From: Thalassotalea euphylliae
Lineage (GTDB): Bacteria > Pseudomonadota > Gammaproteobacteria > Enterobacterales > Alteromonadaceae
Assembly (NCBI RefSeq): GCF_003390335.1
Contig: NZ_QUOU01000001.1
Coordinates: 682,001 to 746,000, forward strand
Length of the DNA: 64,000 nt
Direction of reading: 5' to 3'
Shown: positions 1 through 7,977 of the stretch, piece by piece
How positions within the stretch are numbered: the first letter of the stretch is position 1
Layout of the letters: every line of letters starts with the position of its first letter
The notes under the pieces: generated by a model
Told to the model about the DNA's origin: nothing
Database searches by the model: none
The model's input: the letters and a program-made list of their open reading frames with translations, nothing else
Program-made: the position numbers and the translations under genes

Positions 1-2699
1 AGATATGGGTCGTTGCCAAGGGGGAAGCGGAGTTTGAAAATGGCGAATGTATCCGTTTGTACGGCTCCTTTCAAGACATTACTAACCGCATTGAGGCGCA
101 GCAAGAGCTCGCTGACAGTAATGAACGGTTAGCGTCTGTGATGCAGGCCACTGCGGTAGGGATTTGGGATTGGGAAATTGATACCGATAAAGCCGTGCTC
201 AATGAACGTTGGGCCAATATCATTGGCTATACCCTCGCTGAATTGGCACCCACTACTGGCCAGACTTGGACGTCTAGGTTACACCCTGACGATTTAATAT
301 TGTCGCAACAGGAATTACAGCGTCACTGGCGTGGTGAAACACAGTACTACAGCTGCGAAACGCGATTGCGCCATAAAGAGGGGCATTGGCTTTGGGTGCT
401 AGACACGGGCAAAGTTGTTGAATGGCATAATGATGGCCGCCCTAAGCGTATGATTGGCACCCATTTAGATATCAGTGAGCAGAAAAACGCTGAGCAAAAA
501 ATTAAAGACAGTAACCGACGAATGCAGCTTGCCGCTGACTCTGGTGGTATCGGTGTTTGGGATTACAACGTCTTAACCAACGAATTGCAATGGGATGACT
601 GGATGCTCAAGCTGTATGGTATTGAGCGCGAAAACTTTTCCGGTGCACTCAGTGCGTGGCGACAAGGTTTACACCCAGACGATCGAAAACGCATTTACAG
701 TACGCATCAACAAGCGATTGATTCAGCTGGCAAATTTGAAGCGCAATTTCGTATCATTCGCCCGTCAGGTGAAATTCGTTATCTCAAAGCAACGGCCATC
801 AACACGGTCAATGACGACGGCCAAGTCACCAATATGATTGGCGTAAACTACGACATTACTGAGCGAGTGCGTAATGAGCTAGCGCTGACGGCAGCGAAAA
901 CCCAAGCGGAATCGGCGGTAAAAGCGAAAAATGAGTTTTTGGCGAGTATGAGCCACGAAATTCGCACGCCGATGAACGGCGTGATTGGCATGTTAGATCT
1001 GCTGCAAGATACTGAATTAAGCAAGGATCAACAGCACAAGGTTTCACTGGCACAAAGCAGTGCGAATTCTTTACTTCAGTTAATCAACGACATACTCGAT
1101 TTCTCAAAAATTGACGCTGATAAGTTAGATCTTGAAGCGATTGTGTTTGATCTCGCGCATATGATGGGGGAACTCAGTGAGTCGATGGCACCGCAGGTGC
1201 AGGCGAAAAATATTGAGTTAATTCTCGATACCGTTGGCCTATCCGACCGTCAAATCGTCGGTGATCCCAGTAGAATTCGCCAAGTGCTGACCAATCTGAT
1301 TAGCAATGCCGTCAAGTTTACTCATCAAGGGGAAATCTTGGTGAAAGCGAGTTTGGTTGAAGAGGACGATAGCCACTGGCGATTGTTGCTTACCGTGAGT
1401 GACACTGGCATTGGGGTGGCAAAAGAAAAGCAGCATTTGTTGTTTGAAAAATTTCGCCAAGTGGACTCGTCAACGACGCGCAATTACGGCGGTACGGGAT
1501 TGGGCTTGGCGATTGTCAAAAAACTGTGTCGCCGTATGGATGGCGATGTCAGTGTCCGCAGTGCGGCTGGGCAGGGTAGTGAGTTTACCTGTGATATTTG
1601 TGTAGGCAAAACGCCACAAATAGTGCCGCGTATGCCGAAAGTCGATATTAGCCAGCTGAATGTCCTTGTCGTTGACGACAATAATACTAATCGCGAAGTG
1701 CTAGAGCGCCAGTTAAGCCAATGGGGAGCAGCGGTTGTCTCGTGTAAAACTGGTGCAGAAGCGATAGCCCATTGTCAGCAGCGTATCGACCTGCAGCAGC
1801 CCTTGTATGACATTGCCATTTTAGATCGTCAAATGCCCGCGATGGATGGTGAGGTGCTGGCGCGAGCGTTGAAAAAACTCGATGTCGGTAATGGCATGAA
1901 ACTTATCGTCATGACCTCAATGCAAACCCCTGGCGATGGCAAGCGCTTCGCACAAATGGGCTTTAGCGGTTACTTTCCAAAACCGGCAACCATTAATGAC
2001 CTGCATGCCGCCGTGAATATTATCGCAGACAATGGTGAGGCGCTGCGCCATGCTAAACCACTCGTTACTCGTCATTACATTAGTGAGCTTGGCAGCCAAG
2101 AAGGTCACACAGAAAGTGAGAAGCCGTTAACAAATGCAAAGTCTTTAGCAACGACTGAGCGCTTAGCGGAGACTGAGCCATTAACAGATCATGAGCCATT
2201 AACAGATCATGAACCATCAGCAGATCATAAATCCACGGAACATGCGATGGCACAACCGCCAGCGGTTGTCGACAGTACTGCTAAAGCGTCTGCGGATGGG
2301 CCAAGAATTTTGCTCGTTGAAGATAATCGCGTTAACCAAATGGTAGCAAAAGGCGTATTGACGAAGTTGGGGTATGGCTGTGATATTGCGGTTAACGGAG
2401 TTGAGGCATTGCGTATGTTAAACGATGTGGCACAGCAATATGATGTCGCGTTAATGGATATCCAGATGCCCGAGATGGACGGCTATCAGGCAACGCAAGC
2501 GATTCGAGCAGGTCAAGGGGGCAGTAAGCATCAGCACATGGTTATTATCGCCATGACTGCAAATGCCATGGCTGGCGATAAAGAAAAGTGCTTAGCCGCG
2601 GGTATGAATGACTACTTGAGTAAACCTATCAACAAAGACGCGCTTTCGAGTACGCTAAGCCGCTACTTGGTTGTACCATCGACAGCCTCATTATCCTAG
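1..2699 (+). CDS. Hybrid sensor histidine kinase, PAS-PAS-HisKA-HATPase-REC-REC, 5' partial
   Basis: The reading frame is open from base 3 to the TAG at 2697-2699. Bases 3-100 already encode the end of a PAS/PAC domain, so the true start lies before the window; a TTG at 57 is only an internal codon. Counting from that codon, two further PAS domains span about 25-145 and 150-275. The HisKA box follows with phospho-acceptor His300 (SHEIRTP), then a HATPase domain with a GTGLGLAIV box. Two receiver domains come last, with Asp590 (ILDRQMP) and Asp801 (LMDIQMP). There is no C-terminal Hpt domain, so onward phosphotransfer would need a separate Hpt protein. No membrane segment is visible in the part seen. 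The linker between the receivers holds three 18-bp repeats. It is convergent with glrR; its ligand and partner are unknown. Confidence 0.93.
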   Translation, partial: IWVVAKGEAEFENGECIRLYGSFQDITNRIEAQQELADSNERLASVMQATAVGIWDWEIDTDKAVLNERWANIIGYTLAELAPTTGQTWTSRLHPDDLILSQQELQRHWRGETQYYSCETRLRHKEGHWLWVLDTGKVVEWHNDGRPKRMIGTHLDISEQKNAEQKIKDSNRRMQLAADSGGIGVWDYNVLTNELQWDDWMLKLYGIERENFSGALSAWRQGLHPDDRKRIYSTHQQAIDSAGKFEAQFRIIRPSGEIRYLKATAINTVNDDGQVTNMIGVNYDITERVRNELALTAAKTQAESAVKAKNEFLASMSHEIRTPMNGVIGMLDLLQDTELSKDQQHKVSLAQSSANSLLQLINDILDFSKIDADKLDLEAIVFDLAHMMGELSESMAPQVQAKNIELILDTVGLSDRQIVGDPSRIRQVLTNLISNAVKFTHQGEILVKASLVEEDDSHWRLLLTVSDTGIGVAKEKQHLLFEKFRQVDSSTTRNYGGTGLGLAIVKKLCRRMDGDVSVRSAAGQGSEFTCDICVGKTPQIVPRMPKVDISQLNVLVVDDNNTNREVLERQLSQWGAAVVSCKTGAEAIAHCQQRIDLQQPLYDIAILDRQMPAMDGEVLARALKKLDVGNGMKLIVMTSMQTPGDGKRFAQMGFSGYFPKPATINDLHAAVNIIADNGEALRHAKPLVTRHYISELGSQEGHTESEKPLTNAKSLATTERLAETEPLTDHEPLTDHEPSADHKSTEHAMAQPPAVVDSTAKASADGPRILLVEDNRVNQMVAKGVLTKLGYGCDIAVNGVEALRMLNDVAQQYDVALMDIQMPEMDGYQATQAIRAGQGGSKHQHMVIIAMTANAMAGDKEKCLAAGMNDYLSKPINKDALSSTLSRYLVVPSTASLS
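2175..2228 (+). repeat. 18-bp x3 in-frame tandem repeat in the kinase linker
   Basis: Three consecutive 18-bp units (2175-2192, 2193-2210, 2211-2228) encode EPLTDH, EPLTDH and EPSADH between the two receiver domains. The first two units are identical; the third is diverged. The unit is a multiple of three, so the repeat only lengthens a flexible, acidic, proline-containing linker. Confidence 0.9.
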
Positions 2700-2700
2700 C

Positions 2701-2724
2701 GTGCTGATAATCGTGCTGACAATT
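2701..2724. repeat. 12-bp x2 tandem duplication after the kinase stop codon
   Basis: gtgctgataatc (2701-2712) is followed directly by gtgctgacaatt (2713-2724), a 12-bp unit with two mismatches, beginning two bases after the TAG stop. It lies in the short convergent spacer before the end of glrR. Confidence 0.6.
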
Positions 2725-2757
2725 AAGTAATAGGTTTTTTGCTACTCATTTTTTCTA

Positions 2758-4131
2758 TTACTCAAGTGGCGATTCATCATTTGCGTCGCGAAATGCTTCC
2801 GGCGTGAGATGATGGCGGTTGAGTAGTTTATAAAACTCACTGCGGTTGCGCTGAGCGATGCGCGCCGCTTGGGTCACGTTGCCGTTAGTTAATCGTAACA
2901 ACTTAGCGAGATAGTCACGCTCAAATTGGTCTCTTGCCTGCGCGAAAGATGGCAGCTCACTGGGTTTATTGCGTAGCGCATTACTGATTAATTGCTCGCT
3001 GATCAGTGGCTCAGTTGCCAAGGCAATACTTTGTTCGATGACATTTTCAAGCTGGCGAATATTGCCGGGCCAAGGCGCTGTGATGAGCAGCTCCATCGCC
3101 TCTTGAGTAAAGCCACTGACCGTCACATTGTCCGTTTGATGCTTGCCTTTGTGCAGAAAATGCTGGGCGAGCAGGGGAATATCTTCTCGGCGCTGAGCAA
3201 GCGCTGGAATTTCCAGTTCGACCACGTTTAGGCGATAGTAGAGATCCTCGCGGAACTTACCTTCGATAATCGCTTTGCGCAGGTTTTTATGCGTGGCTGA
3301 AATCACGCGCACATCCACTGCGATAGATTGCGTACTGCCGACTGGGCGAATTTCTTTCTCTTGCAATGCCCGTAGTAATTTAACTTGAAAATTCATTGGC
3401 ATATCGCCAATTTCATCGAGAAATAAGGTGCCGCCATGACAAGCTTCAAACAAACCGACATGACGCTGATCTGCGCCTGTAAACGCTCCTTTTACGTGAC
3501 CAAATAGTTCAGACTCAAGCAGTGATTCAGGAATCGCCGCACAGTTTATGGCGGTAAAAGGCGCACTAGCGCGCTTACTCGCTCGGTGCACTGCATTGGC
3601 CAACAGTTCTTTACCGGTTCCACTTTGCCCTTGAATCAACAAGCTAAAGTTACTTTGTGCGACTTGCTTGGTTTGCTGTAACAGTTGCGCCATTTTACTG
3701 CTGCGGCTAATAATATTTTTGCGCCAGCTTTCCGTGTTTTCTTGACCTGAGCTGAGCGGTTGCAGTTTTAGTGCTTGCTCAACGGTATCGAGTAGCTGTT
3801 TACTCTCAAAGGGTTTGGTGAGGAAACTGAATACCCCTTGTTTAGTGGCATTAATTGCATCGGGAATTGTGCCGTGCGCCGTCATGATCACAACTGGCAG
3901 GTTAGGGTGGCGTTGGCGTACTTGTTCGTATAGGGCAAAGCCATCCATGCCCTCCATTTTTAAATCGCTGATCACGACATCGGGCTGAAAGCTACTCATC
4001 ACGCCTAGTGCTACTTTCGCGCTTTCGGCTGATTCTACTTGATAGCCTGCGCCTGCTAGCCTAATCGAAAGCAGCCGCAACAGACTGGGATCATCGTCAA
4101 CGACCATAATTCTTGCGTGCTCGTGATTCAT
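2758..4131 (-). CDS. glrR: GlrR, sigma-54-dependent NtrC-type response regulator
   Basis: This is the response regulator of the GlrK/GlrR (QseE/QseF) system and activates transcription by the sigma-54 polymerase. It has an N-terminal receiver domain (acidic VVDDD pocket, phospho-acceptor Asp in VISDLKM, Lys in LTKPF). A central AAA+ domain follows with Walker A GQSGTGKE, the sigma-54 contact loop GAFTGA and Walker B LFLDEIGD. A Fis-type helix-turn-helix sits at the C-terminus (NVTQAARIAQRNRSEFYKLL). The order glrK-qseG-glrR supports the assignment. The ATG at 4131 (MNHEHAR) is preferred over an in-frame ATG at 4167, because that upstream codon lies in a 17-bp tandem duplication whose period is not a multiple of three. 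Neither start has a clear Shine-Dalgarno. In enterobacteria GlrR controls glmY and rpoE; a candidate target lies upstream of glrK here. Confidence 0.92.
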   Translation of the reverse strand: MNHEHARIMVVDDDPSLLRLLSIRLAGAGYQVESAESAKVALGVMSSFQPDVVISDLKMEGMDGFALYEQVRQRHPNLPVVIMTAHGTIPDAINATKQGVFSFLTKPFESKQLLDTVEQALKLQPLSSGQENTESWRKNIISRSSKMAQLLQQTKQVAQSNFSLLIQGQSGTGKELLANAVHRASKRASAPFTAINCAAIPESLLESELFGHVKGAFTGADQRHVGLFEACHGGTLFLDEIGDMPMNFQVKLLRALQEKEIRPVGSTQSIAVDVRVISATHKNLRKAIIEGKFREDLYYRLNVVELEIPALAQRREDIPLLAQHFLHKGKHQTDNVTVSGFTQEAMELLITAPWPGNIRQLENVIEQSIALATEPLISEQLISNALRNKPSELPSFAQARDQFERDYLAKLLRLTNGNVTQAARIAQRNRSEFYKLLNRHHLTPEAFRDANDESPLE

Positions 4132-4149
4132 CAATGGCTCAGGCTTACT

Positions 4150-4183
4150 TGGTGCTTGTCTTGTCATGGTGCTTGTCTTGTTA
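4150..4183. repeat. 17-bp x2 tandem duplication at the glrR 5' end
   Basis: tggtgcttgtcttgtca (4150-4166) is followed by tggtgcttgtcttgtta (4167-4183), with one mismatch. The upstream candidate ATG of glrR (4167) falls on the unit boundary. Because 17 is not a multiple of three, the duplication would have shifted the frame if this segment were coding, which favours the later start. Confidence 0.85.
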
Positions 4184-4202
4184 TGCTTGTTGTTTGTTAT
4201 GG

Positions 4203-4763
4203 TTAGTGGTCTCGCGCATTTAACTGAGCTTCAATTGCTTTTAATTGCTCTAGCTTTTCGGTCAGTGATGTATTCGCTTCTTGATACATCGCCAGTTTTA
4301 ACGTCAGTTTGGCGATTTCTTGTTGGCTTTGTGTCACGTTTTGCTTATTTGCTTGCAGCAAGAGCAATTGTTGATTGAGTTGATCGCGGAGCATAGTGAC
4401 AAATGCTAAATCAGCGGCAGAGACATGGGCGTAAATATACTGGTTGAAATCCCCTTGATTTAACATTGCTTTTGCTGTGTATGGATTGTGTATCGGCGAA
4501 CTTGGCAAGCTGCGCAACAAGAGTAAGAATAAATCAGCATCGGGTACTTGTTCGCTTTTTCGTTGCTGTTGCAGTGCCGTTTCACTGGCAAGCTGCTCTG
4601 CTTCCAATCCTTTGAGCCATTGATAATAAGCACTTAAATTAGGTTTAGCCGCTAAAGGTTGGGCGGTGATGACTGGTGTTGAAGCGGGCGGCGGAAGGAA
4701 TAAACTGCAACCTTGCAGTAACTGCGTTAGCGCAATCAGTAGAATTAAGTGTGTCACCTTCAT
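4203..4763 (-). CDS. qseG: QseG-like outer-membrane lipoprotein
   Basis: A 186-residue lipoprotein encoded between the sensor kinase and the regulator. The N-terminus is a lipoprotein signal peptide with the box LLQGC and lipidated Cys19, followed by a Pro/Ala/Ser-rich linker. The rest is predicted helical, and about residues 110-180 (QLNQQLLLLQ and following) have coiled-coil character. In E. coli QseG is an outer-membrane lipoprotein that interacts with the periplasmic part of QseE/GlrK and modulates kinase activity. The role is assigned here from gene order, lipobox and size, since QseG sequences diverge strongly. It starts one base after the glrK stop, consistent with one operon and translational coupling. 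Confidence 0.78.
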   Translation of the reverse strand: MKVTHLILLIALTQLLQGCSLFLPPPASTPVITAQPLAAKPNLSAYYQWLKGLEAEQLASETALQQQRKSEQVPDADLFLLLLRSLPSSPIHNPYTAKAMLNQGDFNQYIYAHVSAADLAFVTMLRDQLNQQLLLLQANKQNVTQSQQEIAKLTLKLAMYQEANTSLTEKLEQLKAIEAQLNARDH

Positions 4764-4764
4764 G

Positions 4765-6237
4765 TTATGCCTCCTGAGCGCTCAAGCTGGGTAATTTCAC
4801 GATAAACGTGGTGCCATGAGTTTGCTTGGCTTGGTTTGATTGAACGTCAATCGTGCCGCTGAGTCGCATCACCAGCTCTTGTACTATGGTAAGTCCCAAA
4901 CCACTGCTGTCTACGCCGTTGGCAGTGGCTAGCTTACCTTGGTAAAAAGCATCAAAGATGTGGGTACACTCTTGCTGTGACATTCCTGGCCCGTGATCGC
5001 TCACACTTAATTGTAGTTGTTGGTCTTTTACCGCTGCGCTTATTTTTATCACATCATCATTATTGGTGTATTTAATGGCATTGGATAACAAGTTTTCAAT
5101 CACCACGCTCAGTTGTTTTTGATTGGTTTTCAGGGTGGCATCTGCCAGCGCCAATTCAACACTTAATCCCTTTTTTTGCAGGGCTAATTTATGTTGCTTA
5201 ACAACAGTTTCAATCACTGGGGCGATAAGGAAGGTTTGTCTGTCCTGCAGGCTGGTTGAATCGAGTACAATATTGAATGCCAACAAGTCTTCGATAAGCT
5301 GCTGCAAGCGGTTAACGTTGTTGATGATAATACCACTGACCTCTTTTTGACCTGCGTTGAGCGCGCCCAAACTGTTGTCATTAAGTAAGGCACTACCTTC
5401 GCGAATTGCTGCGAGTGGCGTTTTGAGTTCGTGGGATATGTGGCGAATAAAGCTGGATTTTTGCAGCTCTAAAGCGCGTAGCCTAACCCGCATCGTTTCC
5501 AGTGCACGAGCGATGTTACTAATTTCCTTGGGGCCCGTGAGTTCGAACGCATGTTCAAAATTGTCTTGCGACAATTGGTCAATCTGGCCGGTAATACGGC
5601 GCAGTGGACGATTGATTAAATAAACGAAGAAAATCGCGATCAGCAAACTTATCGGTACGATCAGTAAACTTTGGTAAATGACAACATCAACACTTTCGGT
5701 CTGATCCCTAATCGCGTGTGCTTTCAGTTGAATAAGCTGATCGCTTCGCGCCCTGATCGCTTGATTGATCGGCACCATTTGACGAAATGCTGTCGCAACT
5801 TGCTCAAGCGCTTGAAATTCTCTTGGTAGCTGCTGCGCTAACTCACTCAGTTGATCATTGAGTGATGCAATGCTCGAATCTAGTTGTTCGTCATTCATCT
5901 TTGCGAGCTGTGTTTCCAGAATATTAACCGCTTTAAAGTGCTCGACGGTAAATCTGTCAAGCAATTCAATTTCTTTTAGCACCATAAACTGGCTGGCAAA
6001 GCGCTCTGCTCGTGTGAGGGTTTGGCTCAGGTCTTGGTTTGCTTTTACCAAGGTGGATACTGCGAGTATCGATTGAACTCCCAAACTTGATGCCGCTTTA
6101 GTTTGCTCTGCGATATACAGCAGCGCGGCGAATAGAGGCCCGATAACACTAAAAAAACCAAGCACGGCAAGGTGTTTAATTGACAATTGACTGGCTGAAC
6201 GTCGTAGCTTAGCAAGCACCGGCAAGTCGCTGGTCAT
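4765..6237 (-). CDS. glrK: GlrK (QseE) sensor histidine kinase
   Basis: Membrane-bound sensor kinase partner of GlrR, 490 residues from the ATG at 6237; the E. coli protein is about 475. TM1 lies near residues 22-45, a periplasmic helical region of about 130 residues follows, and TM2 (SLLIVPISLLIAIFFVYLI) lies near 190. A HAMP segment follows, then the HisKA box RHISHELKTPLAAIREGSAL and a HATPase domain with NAIKYTNND, DHGPGM and SSGLGLTIV. The ATG at 6237 is preferred to an in-frame TTG 33 bases upstream because GAAGAG stands nine bases before it. It is the first gene of glrK-qseG-glrR. The signal sensed cannot be read from the sequence. Confidence 0.9.
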   Translation of the reverse strand: MTSDLPVLAKLRRSASQLSIKHLAVLGFFSVIGPLFAALLYIAEQTKAASSLGVQSILAVSTLVKANQDLSQTLTRAERFASQFMVLKEIELLDRFTVEHFKAVNILETQLAKMNDEQLDSSIASLNDQLSELAQQLPREFQALEQVATAFRQMVPINQAIRARSDQLIQLKAHAIRDQTESVDVVIYQSLLIVPISLLIAIFFVYLINRPLRRITGQIDQLSQDNFEHAFELTGPKEISNIARALETMRVRLRALELQKSSFIRHISHELKTPLAAIREGSALLNDNSLGALNAGQKEVSGIIINNVNRLQQLIEDLLAFNIVLDSTSLQDRQTFLIAPVIETVVKQHKLALQKKGLSVELALADATLKTNQKQLSVVIENLLSNAIKYTNNDDVIKISAAVKDQQLQLSVSDHGPGMSQQECTHIFDAFYQGKLATANGVDSSGLGLTIVQELVMRLSGTIDVQSNQAKQTHGTTFIVKLPSLSAQEA

Positions 6238-6368
6238 AAGCAATTTCTCTTCGTTGATGAAATATACCAAGCTGCATCAATAAATCGCGCTGAGTTGAGC
6301 ATATTGTGATGCGGATTGGTATTAGTTAGCCCCTCCATTTAAAGCGCTTCTATGAGTAAATTCAACAC

Positions 6369-6386
6369 TGTTGCTTATTGGCAACA
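6369..6386. promoter_or_regulatory. Putative GlrR-binding inverted repeat 1
   Basis: TGTTGCTTATTGGCAACA is an 18-bp inverted repeat with perfect six-base arms. Enterobacterial GlrR sites are described as TGTC-N10-GACA, also 18 bp; this site is TGTT-N10-AACA. It lies about 180 bp upstream of the candidate sigma-54 promoter. Assignment to GlrR is an inference from geometry and location. Confidence 0.45.
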
Positions 6387-6491
6387 CAGGATTGTCTCTC
6401 TGCTTTTCTGTGCTAAGTGACTGATTTTAAAGTACTACGCAAAAATGTAATTGAAAATGAGTGATTAGATGTTTAGTTGCTTGTTGTTAAC

Positions 6492-6509
6492 TGTTGTTGA
6501 ATAGCAACA
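6492..6509. promoter_or_regulatory. Putative GlrR-binding inverted repeat 2
   Basis: TGTTGTTGAATAGCAACA has the same 18-bp TGTTG-N8-CAACA layout as the repeat at 6369. It lies about 55 bp upstream of the -24 element, a normal distance for a sigma-54 activator. Two matching sites in one spacer beside glrK strengthen the GlrR inference. Confidence 0.45.
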
Positions 6510-6562
6510 AAATAAAGTGGTTAAAAATTATAAAAAACCATATTTATCAATGCTTTGTAAGT

Positions 6563-6579
6563 TTGGTATGACAAGTGCA
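6563..6579 (+). promoter_or_regulatory. Candidate sigma-54 promoter (-24/-12)
   Basis: TTGGTATGACAAGTGCA has GG (6565-6566) and GC (6577-6578) separated by exactly ten bases, the defining spacing of sigma-54 promoters (consensus TGGCACG-N4-TTGCW). The -24 side deviates (TATG for CACG). Transcription would start near 6590 and run on the plus strand, away from glrK, into the inverted repeat and toward the EF-hand gene. Confidence 0.5.
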
Positions 6580-6589
6580 ACAGGGTGAT

Positions 6590-6770
6590 TGCAGTGAGTA
6601 ACGTGCATGACTTTGACAACTAGCAAAAAGATAACAAAGCGGTTGCATAGCACAGGTCAAGGTCGCTTTGGGGACTAAAAACCGTTACGAGAAAAAGTAC
6701 CTTGAGGTCGTCGGCTATTGCCCCTAGATAGTGCGCCCCTCAATGGGCTTACCCCAAAGCGACTTTATCA
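6590..6770 (+). ncRNA. Candidate structured small RNA or leader with 15-bp closing stem
   Basis: Bases 6662-6673 (GTCGCTTTGGGG) are the exact reverse complement of 6752-6763. Counting one G-U and two A-U pairs, the stem runs 6659-6673 with 6752-6766. Nested inside, TTGAGG (6702-6707) pairs with CCTCAA (6738-6743), and CTAT/ATAG can close an inner loop. The closing stem is followed by TTTATCA, too few Ts for a good intrinsic terminator. Together with the sigma-54-type promoter upstream this suggests a GlrR-controlled RNA, or a 5' leader of the EF-hand gene. The boundaries are approximate, and no homology to glmY can be read by eye. Confidence 0.35.
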
Positions 6771-6974
6771 CTGCAAGTAGGCTCAATTGACGTTGAGGCG
6801 ACTTGAGGCACACGATATCGAGCAAGGCCGCTTGAGCGTATATGTTGAATTACGTGCACAAGGATGGTTCATCAGTGATAGGCAATTTATTTGCCTGCCA
6901 ATGTCAGCTGAAATAGTCAACTGAATCAAGGTTAAATTGAGTCATAAAAATTACTTAAACAAGGATATCGAATC

Positions 6975-7331
6975 ATGAAAAATATTAGTTTATTGGAAGT
7001 TACAGCGTTTGTACTGGTTGCCACCGTAAGCTCGATCACAGTGCAAGCCAATGCCGAGCCGAAAGATGTTGATAAAGAAAAGCCAGTCATGGCGAAAGTG
7101 GAACAAGCACAAGATGCGGTCAAGGCAGATCAATTACTTGCCCATGACAAATTGTTTGCACCGCTAGATATTGATAGTAATGGCGTGATTAGCGAGCAAG
7201 AGTTGAGTATGACCAAGAACAAGCTATTGAAAAAGCAGTTTAGCAAAATCGATAGTAACGCCGATAAAGGCATCAGTGAAGAAGAACTCAAAAGCTTCTT
7301 GGCGAAAGTGGATATTAAAAACAACTTTTAG
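6975..7331 (+). CDS. Exported EF-hand calcium-binding protein
   Basis: A 118-residue protein with an N-terminal signal sequence (hydrophobic stretch about residues 8-24, likely cleavage after VQANA). The mature part is charged and helical and ends in two EF-hand loops. Loop 1, DIDSNGVISEQE (about 65-76), has all canonical acidic or Asn ligands, the Gly at position 6 and the Glu at 12. Loop 2, DSNADKGISEEE (about 93-104), lacks the position-6 Gly but keeps the ligand pattern. Calcium binding in the periplasm is the likely property; the biological role is unknown. AAGGA lies ten bases before the ATG. A sigma-54-type promoter and hairpin lie about 400-200 bases upstream. Confidence 0.85.
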   Translation: MKNISLLEVTAFVLVATVSSITVQANAEPKDVDKEKPVMAKVEQAQDAVKADQLLAHDKLFAPLDIDSNGVISEQELSMTKNKLLKKQFSKIDSNADKGISEEELKSFLAKVDIKNNF

Positions 7332-7489
7332 TGCATGGCAGTGACAACCTTGAGTGGCCTTACCAATAGCGCTCCATCAGGTTTCACAGCTATGTTCACA
7401 AATATGTTCACAACGGCTTATAAATACGTTTCTCCCATTTTGCCGATTGCGCCCCCAACCCGTAATCGGCTTTTTTACAAGGTAGCACA

Positions 7490-7828
7490 ATGACTCAAGC
7501 TATTTCACGGTGTGTACGCATGGATGACTGGATTTTTGAAGTAAAGTTAGTACGCGCCCTTAAAGTTGATAGCTATGGACAGCCATATCGGGCAATTGCT
7601 CAACTCAATATTAATGGCGATTTCGCCTTTGTCGACGGTAGCTTACATGCAGCCCAAGACACGTTTTCTGCGCAAGACATCGCAACATTTCAGCGCATGT
7701 GTGAACTCTTGGATGTTAAAGAGCTACATTTAGGCGCAGAGCCGCAGCTACCGAGTCAGTCACCTCCGTCAGAAAGTGCGCAGGGCGAAGGCGTTAAGCC
7801 GATAAAAACTGTACAAAAAATAGCTTGA
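7490..7828 (+). CDS. Conserved hypothetical protein, 112 aa
   Basis: A small soluble protein of unknown function. The first 80 residues look like a compact alpha/beta fold (MDDWIFEVKLVRALKVDS, then LNINGDFAFVDGSL). The last 30 residues are a Pro/Ser/Gln-rich, probably disordered tail. There is no signal peptide or membrane segment. AAGG precedes the ATG by about nine bases (ttacaaggtagcacaATG), supporting translation. It stands alone between the EF-hand gene and a hydrolase on the same strand, with spacers over 140 bases on both sides, so operon membership is uncertain. I do not recognise the family. Confidence 0.65.
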   Translation: MTQAISRCVRMDDWIFEVKLVRALKVDSYGQPYRAIAQLNINGDFAFVDGSLHAAQDTFSAQDIATFQRMCELLDVKELHLGAEPQLPSQSPPSESAQGEGVKPIKTVQKIA

Positions 7829-7977
7829 TTGCCTTGGCGAGCTTGGTTAGGTTATTTTAATGGTCAGGCATTGAATCGCTGTCATTGATTAGCGGCTTCA
7901 AGATTACCGCTGTTCGCGACAGAAGCTTACCATCTCAATCTAGTAGTAGCCCAACTTTAGCTTTAAGGAATTAGCTC

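Larger units (their letters stand above)
6238..6974. other. Intergenic regulatory spacer between glrK and the EF-hand gene
   Basis: This 737-base spacer separates the divergent glrK and EF-hand genes. I see no convincing protein-coding frame. It holds two 18-bp inverted repeats of GlrR-site geometry, a sigma-54-type promoter on the plus strand and a 15-bp-stem inverted repeat; these are listed separately. A weak five-base-pair hairpin (GGCAA/TTGCC) lies near 6881-6895. Confidence 0.7.

Noticed and set aside
6659..6766. Inverted repeat considered as an integron attC site or miniature transposon
   Set aside because: It lacks the attC core sites, and no flanking target-site duplication was seen.
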